Position numbers and translations under genes: made by a program | NCBI GenBank assembly: GCA_903925005.1 | Contig: CAIYDX010000402.1 | Span: forward strand, 1-64,000 | Origin: an uncultured Geobacteraceae bacterium | GTDB lineage: Bacteria > Desulfobacterota > Desulfuromonadia > Geobacterales > Pseudopelobacteraceae | Direction of reading: 5' to 3' | Length of the DNA: 64,000 nucleotides | Part shown: positions 61,972 through 64,000 of the stretch, in pieces | How the letters are laid out: each line of letters begins with the position of its first letter | Numbering within the stretch: the stretch's first letter is position 1 | Notes under the pieces: model-generated | Seen by the model: the letters and a program-made list of their open reading frames with translations, nothing else | Told to the model about the DNA's origin: nothing | Databases searched by the model: none

Positions 61972-63206
61972 TGGCTCTCCTGCTCTCTTCAAATGGCGGT
62001 AGCGTAACCGCCTGGCGAACGGCTGAAGATTTTACCGCCGCGTATCGGCAGACGCTGCTGGAGATGGCGGCTTCCGATCATGACAACAGCTCTGAAGCGG
62101 TTTTTTCGGAGACCTGCGCAGCGCTTGAAACCGCCATCACCACCCATCAGGACCTCCTGATGCGTCTGAACGGCCTGATCGAGGAGGTGGTCGCCGCGAC
62201 GGCGTCAACCCGACTGAACGAGTTGACCGGCGCCTACTACGGTGATCTGTACCGCCATTTTGGCCGTTTTCGCTCAGCATCCGCATTTTACCAGATGAGC
62301 ATGACGTTTTTGCGACAGATAAGCGCCGTTATCATTGCGCAGACCACCGATAAACTCGGCATCAGCGCCGATGATCTTCCTGAGATGGCGCTGATCGCAA
62401 TCGGCCCGGCGGGGCGCTGCGAGTATTCACCCTACTGCCCGTTGCAGATCCTGCTCGTTCATGGCGAAGCCACAGCTTCACAAATCCGGAACATCACCCG
62501 GTTCTGCCAAACCCTTCATGCCGGCTTTGAAGATGCCGGGCTGGCAATTGATCCGGTTGTCACCCCATGCAATGCGAACTGGCGTGGAACCTTGTCGGAA
62601 TGGCAACAGCGCGGTGAAGAGGGGCTGCATTCGCTGACGGATAATAAACTGATCGATTTTTGCCGCCTTATTGACCAATATCCGCTTTACCCGGTTGAAG
62701 GTCTTGCCGGAGAGTTAAAACAGATAAGCAGCACGATACTGAGCGGCAACCGCCCGGCACTGGCTAATATGATTGTGCGGATGACTTCGCTTTCCAATGG
62801 TATTGGTTTCATGGGAAGATTGAAACTCGAACGAACCGGCAGTGAACGCGGAAAGTTTAGTCTTCTGAACCATGGGCTGCTGCCGCTCTCAGCCGCTTTG
62901 TCAACGCTGGCTCTGATCAAGAAAAGTGCCGCGACCAGCAATTGCGAACGGATTCATGAGTTGTTGAAACGTCGGGAGCTTGATGCCGGGCAGGCGGAAA
63001 TAATGCTGGAAACCTGGCGGGAGCTGCACACCCTCCGCCTGAGCCTGGAGGATGCCTCCCGGACCGATGCATCGCCCAACCGACCGATAGTTATAAATCC
63101 GAACGAATTGACGGCTGAGCAGTTGCAGTCACTGAAAAAAAACCTGGAATCGGTTGCCGTAATCCAGCGCCATGTCCTGATCACCTTCTCCGGAATGGGA
63201 GAGTAG
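61971..63206 (+). CDS. DUF294-like protein with degenerate nucleotidyltransferase site
   Basis: 411 residues. A helical N-terminal region (1-140) precedes a domain resembling the GlnD-type nucleotidyltransferase of DUF294 proteins, then a helical substrate-binding-like C-terminus (TLALIKKSAATSNCERIHELL). In active relatives the motif is G-S-x-G-R-x-E followed by T-D-Q-D; here it reads IGPAGRCEYSPYCPLQILLV, with Ser replaced by Pro and both aspartates gone. So nucleotidyl transfer is unlikely and a binding/regulatory role is favoured. It overlaps the symporter gene by 1 base, which suggests control of that transporter. Confidence 0.72.
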   Translation: MALLLSSNGGSVTAWRTAEDFTAAYRQTLLEMAASDHDNSSEAVFSETCAALETAITTHQDLLMRLNGLIEEVVAATASTRLNELTGAYYGDLYRHFGRFRSASAFYQMSMTFLRQISAVIIAQTTDKLGISADDLPEMALIAIGPAGRCEYSPYCPLQILLVHGEATASQIRNITRFCQTLHAGFEDAGLAIDPVVTPCNANWRGTLSEWQQRGEEGLHSLTDNKLIDFCRLIDQYPLYPVEGLAGELKQISSTILSGNRPALANMIVRMTSLSNGIGFMGRLKLERTGSERGKFSLLNHGLLPLSAALSTLALIKKSAATSNCERIHELLKRRELDAGQAEIMLETWRELHTLRLSLEDASRTDASPNRPIVINPNELTAEQLQSLKKNLESVAVIQRHVLITFSGMGE

Positions 63207-63212
63207 TGCAGC

Positions 63213-64000
63213 ATGATATTATCGCTTTCAACCGGATGTCTCTTTACGCTGCCGCTGCAAAAAATATTCGAGCTGGCAGTGGAATCCGGATTCGACGGGG
63301 TTGAGCTTATCATCAACCGGAATTTTCAAGGAATCAACCCGGTCAAGCTCATAACATCGCTTCAGCAGATAACCACGATCCATTCCATCCATGCCCCGTT
63401 TATGGATCTGGATGGTTGGGGCGGGCCCATCGGTTCAATCAAGCGTTCCGTGGCTCTTGCAGCTGAATGCAACATTCCGCTGGTCAATTTCCACCCCCCA
63501 TCCTGGATGGAGCTGGAAATCGGATTCTGGAGATGGCTCTACAGTGTGCATGATTTCCAGAAAGAGTTCGGACTGAATGGGGAAGTGACCATTACCATGG
63601 AAAACATGCCATGGGTCGGAAAGTGGAAGATCAACCCGAATATTTTATCCAATACTGAGCGGATGGTTAATTTTATCCGGGATCACAATCTGTACATGAC
63701 ATTCGACTGTACTCATATGGGATCGGGAAAAACAAACTTCATCAATGATTTTTTTCTCTGTTACGATTCGGGGCGCATTCGTAATATCCATTTTTCCGAT
63801 TATGGCCATGGTCGCGAACACCTGCTTCCAGGGCATGGAATTCTGCCGCTCACCCGGTTTCTTAACCACCTGCGCGCCTCGGAGTATCAAAGCACGGTTA
63901 CGCTTGAACTTGACCCGAGGGAACTCCCCAAGGGGGAACAAAATATTCTGGAAAGGCTGAAAGAGATACTCTCCTTCCTGCGCGAGGAAACCGGTCCCCA
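63213..64000 (+). CDS. TIM-barrel sugar-phosphate isomerase/AP endonuclease family 2 (3' end outside window)
   Basis: ATG 63213, 6 bases after the previous stop, opens a frame that stays open to the window end (262 codons). It starts MILSLSTGCLFTLPLQKIFE, then AVESGFDGVELII, TTIHSIHAPFM, VNFHPPSW, ITMENMPW, YMTFDCTHM, IHFSDYGHG and TLELDP: the order of metal-ligand strands (His, His, Glu, Asp/His, His, Glu) of xylose-isomerase-like TIM barrels. The family includes endonuclease IV and sugar isomerases or epimerases; the choice cannot be made here. It shares direction and tight spacing with the symporter and DUF294-like genes. Confidence 0.85.
   Translation, partial: MILSLSTGCLFTLPLQKIFELAVESGFDGVELIINRNFQGINPVKLITSLQQITTIHSIHAPFMDLDGWGGPIGSIKRSVALAAECNIPLVNFHPPSWMELEIGFWRWLYSVHDFQKEFGLNGEVTITMENMPWVGKWKINPNILSNTERMVNFIRDHNLYMTFDCTHMGSGKTNFINDFFLCYDSGRIRNIHFSDYGHGREHLLPGHGILPLTRFLNHLRASEYQSTVTLELDPRELPKGEQNILERLKEILSFLREETGP

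Overview
The window looks like chromosomal DNA of a Geobacter-type bacterium (Desulfuromonadia/Geobacterales). That placement is inference from gene content: a GroEL with a GGM-rich tail, a lysine pathway that uses LL-diaminopimelate aminotransferase (DapL) beside dapA, dapB and lysA, HypE, UPF0182, and a high density of two-component, HD-GYP, GGDEF and chemotaxis proteins. No rRNA, tRNA or CRISPR array was recognised.

Layout. 1-6.7 kb: end of groEL, a cupin, ferrochelatase, a periplasmic cyclophilin, a LUD protein, ComF, an Rrf2 regulator with its own promoter and candidate operator, then on the minus strand hypE, a YbaK-type deacylase and a GNAT. 6.8-8.5 kb: an AT-richer patch of two unfamiliar secreted or membrane genes. 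The second is bounded by sequences that fit an integron gene cassette, including a 60-bp attC-like site, with no integrase in view. 8.5-14.9 kb: L-2-hydroxyglutarate oxidase, a DODA-type dioxygenase, two permeases and a dipeptide epimerase, probably a catabolic group. 15.0-17.7 kb: a Rossmann-like protein of uncertain family, a BamD-like lipoprotein and plsY. 17.9-21.6 kb (minus): UPF0182, a Gre-type factor and a DTW-domain tRNA modification enzyme.

21.7-31.8 kb: a PAS histidine kinase with an overlapping HD-GYP response regulator; then, on the minus strand, a RecA-like ATPase, a serine beta-lactamase-fold hydrolase, a bifunctional penicillin-binding protein, a beta-barrel outer-membrane protein and a lipoprotein with six Ig-like repeats. 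A 36-bp perfect palindrome lies between the penicillin-binding protein and the hydrolase. 32-45 kb is a signalling island: a chemoreceptor with a very large sensor domain, two tandem paralogous solute-binding proteins without transporter genes, a 28-residue histidine-rich ORF coupled to a hybrid kinase, a second hybrid kinase and another HD-GYP regulator. It is followed by a reverse-transcriptase remnant.

45.4-51.3 kb: a TANGO2/NRDE gene that appears to have lost its middle, overlapping an ACP phosphodiesterase; a glyoxalase-fold protein; DUF1499; and a peptidoglycan-remodelling set (DUF882/MepK-like peptidase, L,D-transpeptidase, D-Ala-D-Ala carboxypeptidase). 51.7-58.0 kb is the lysine/diaminopimelate region: lysA on plus, and dapA-dapB-vapBC-dapL followed by a dihydrouridine synthase on minus, so a toxin-antitoxin pair sits inside the dap cluster. 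58.2-64 kb: a diguanylate cyclase, trmB, a two-subunit sodium:solute symporter, a DUF294-like protein with a degenerate nucleotidyltransferase site, and a TIM-barrel isomerase/endonuclease-like gene that runs off the window.

Two elements of 118-119 bp with terminal inverted repeats and related cores lie at 47.6 and 57.0 kb; they look like non-autonomous repeats. Motif and family calls come from reading the sequence and from memory of the families. No database search was run.
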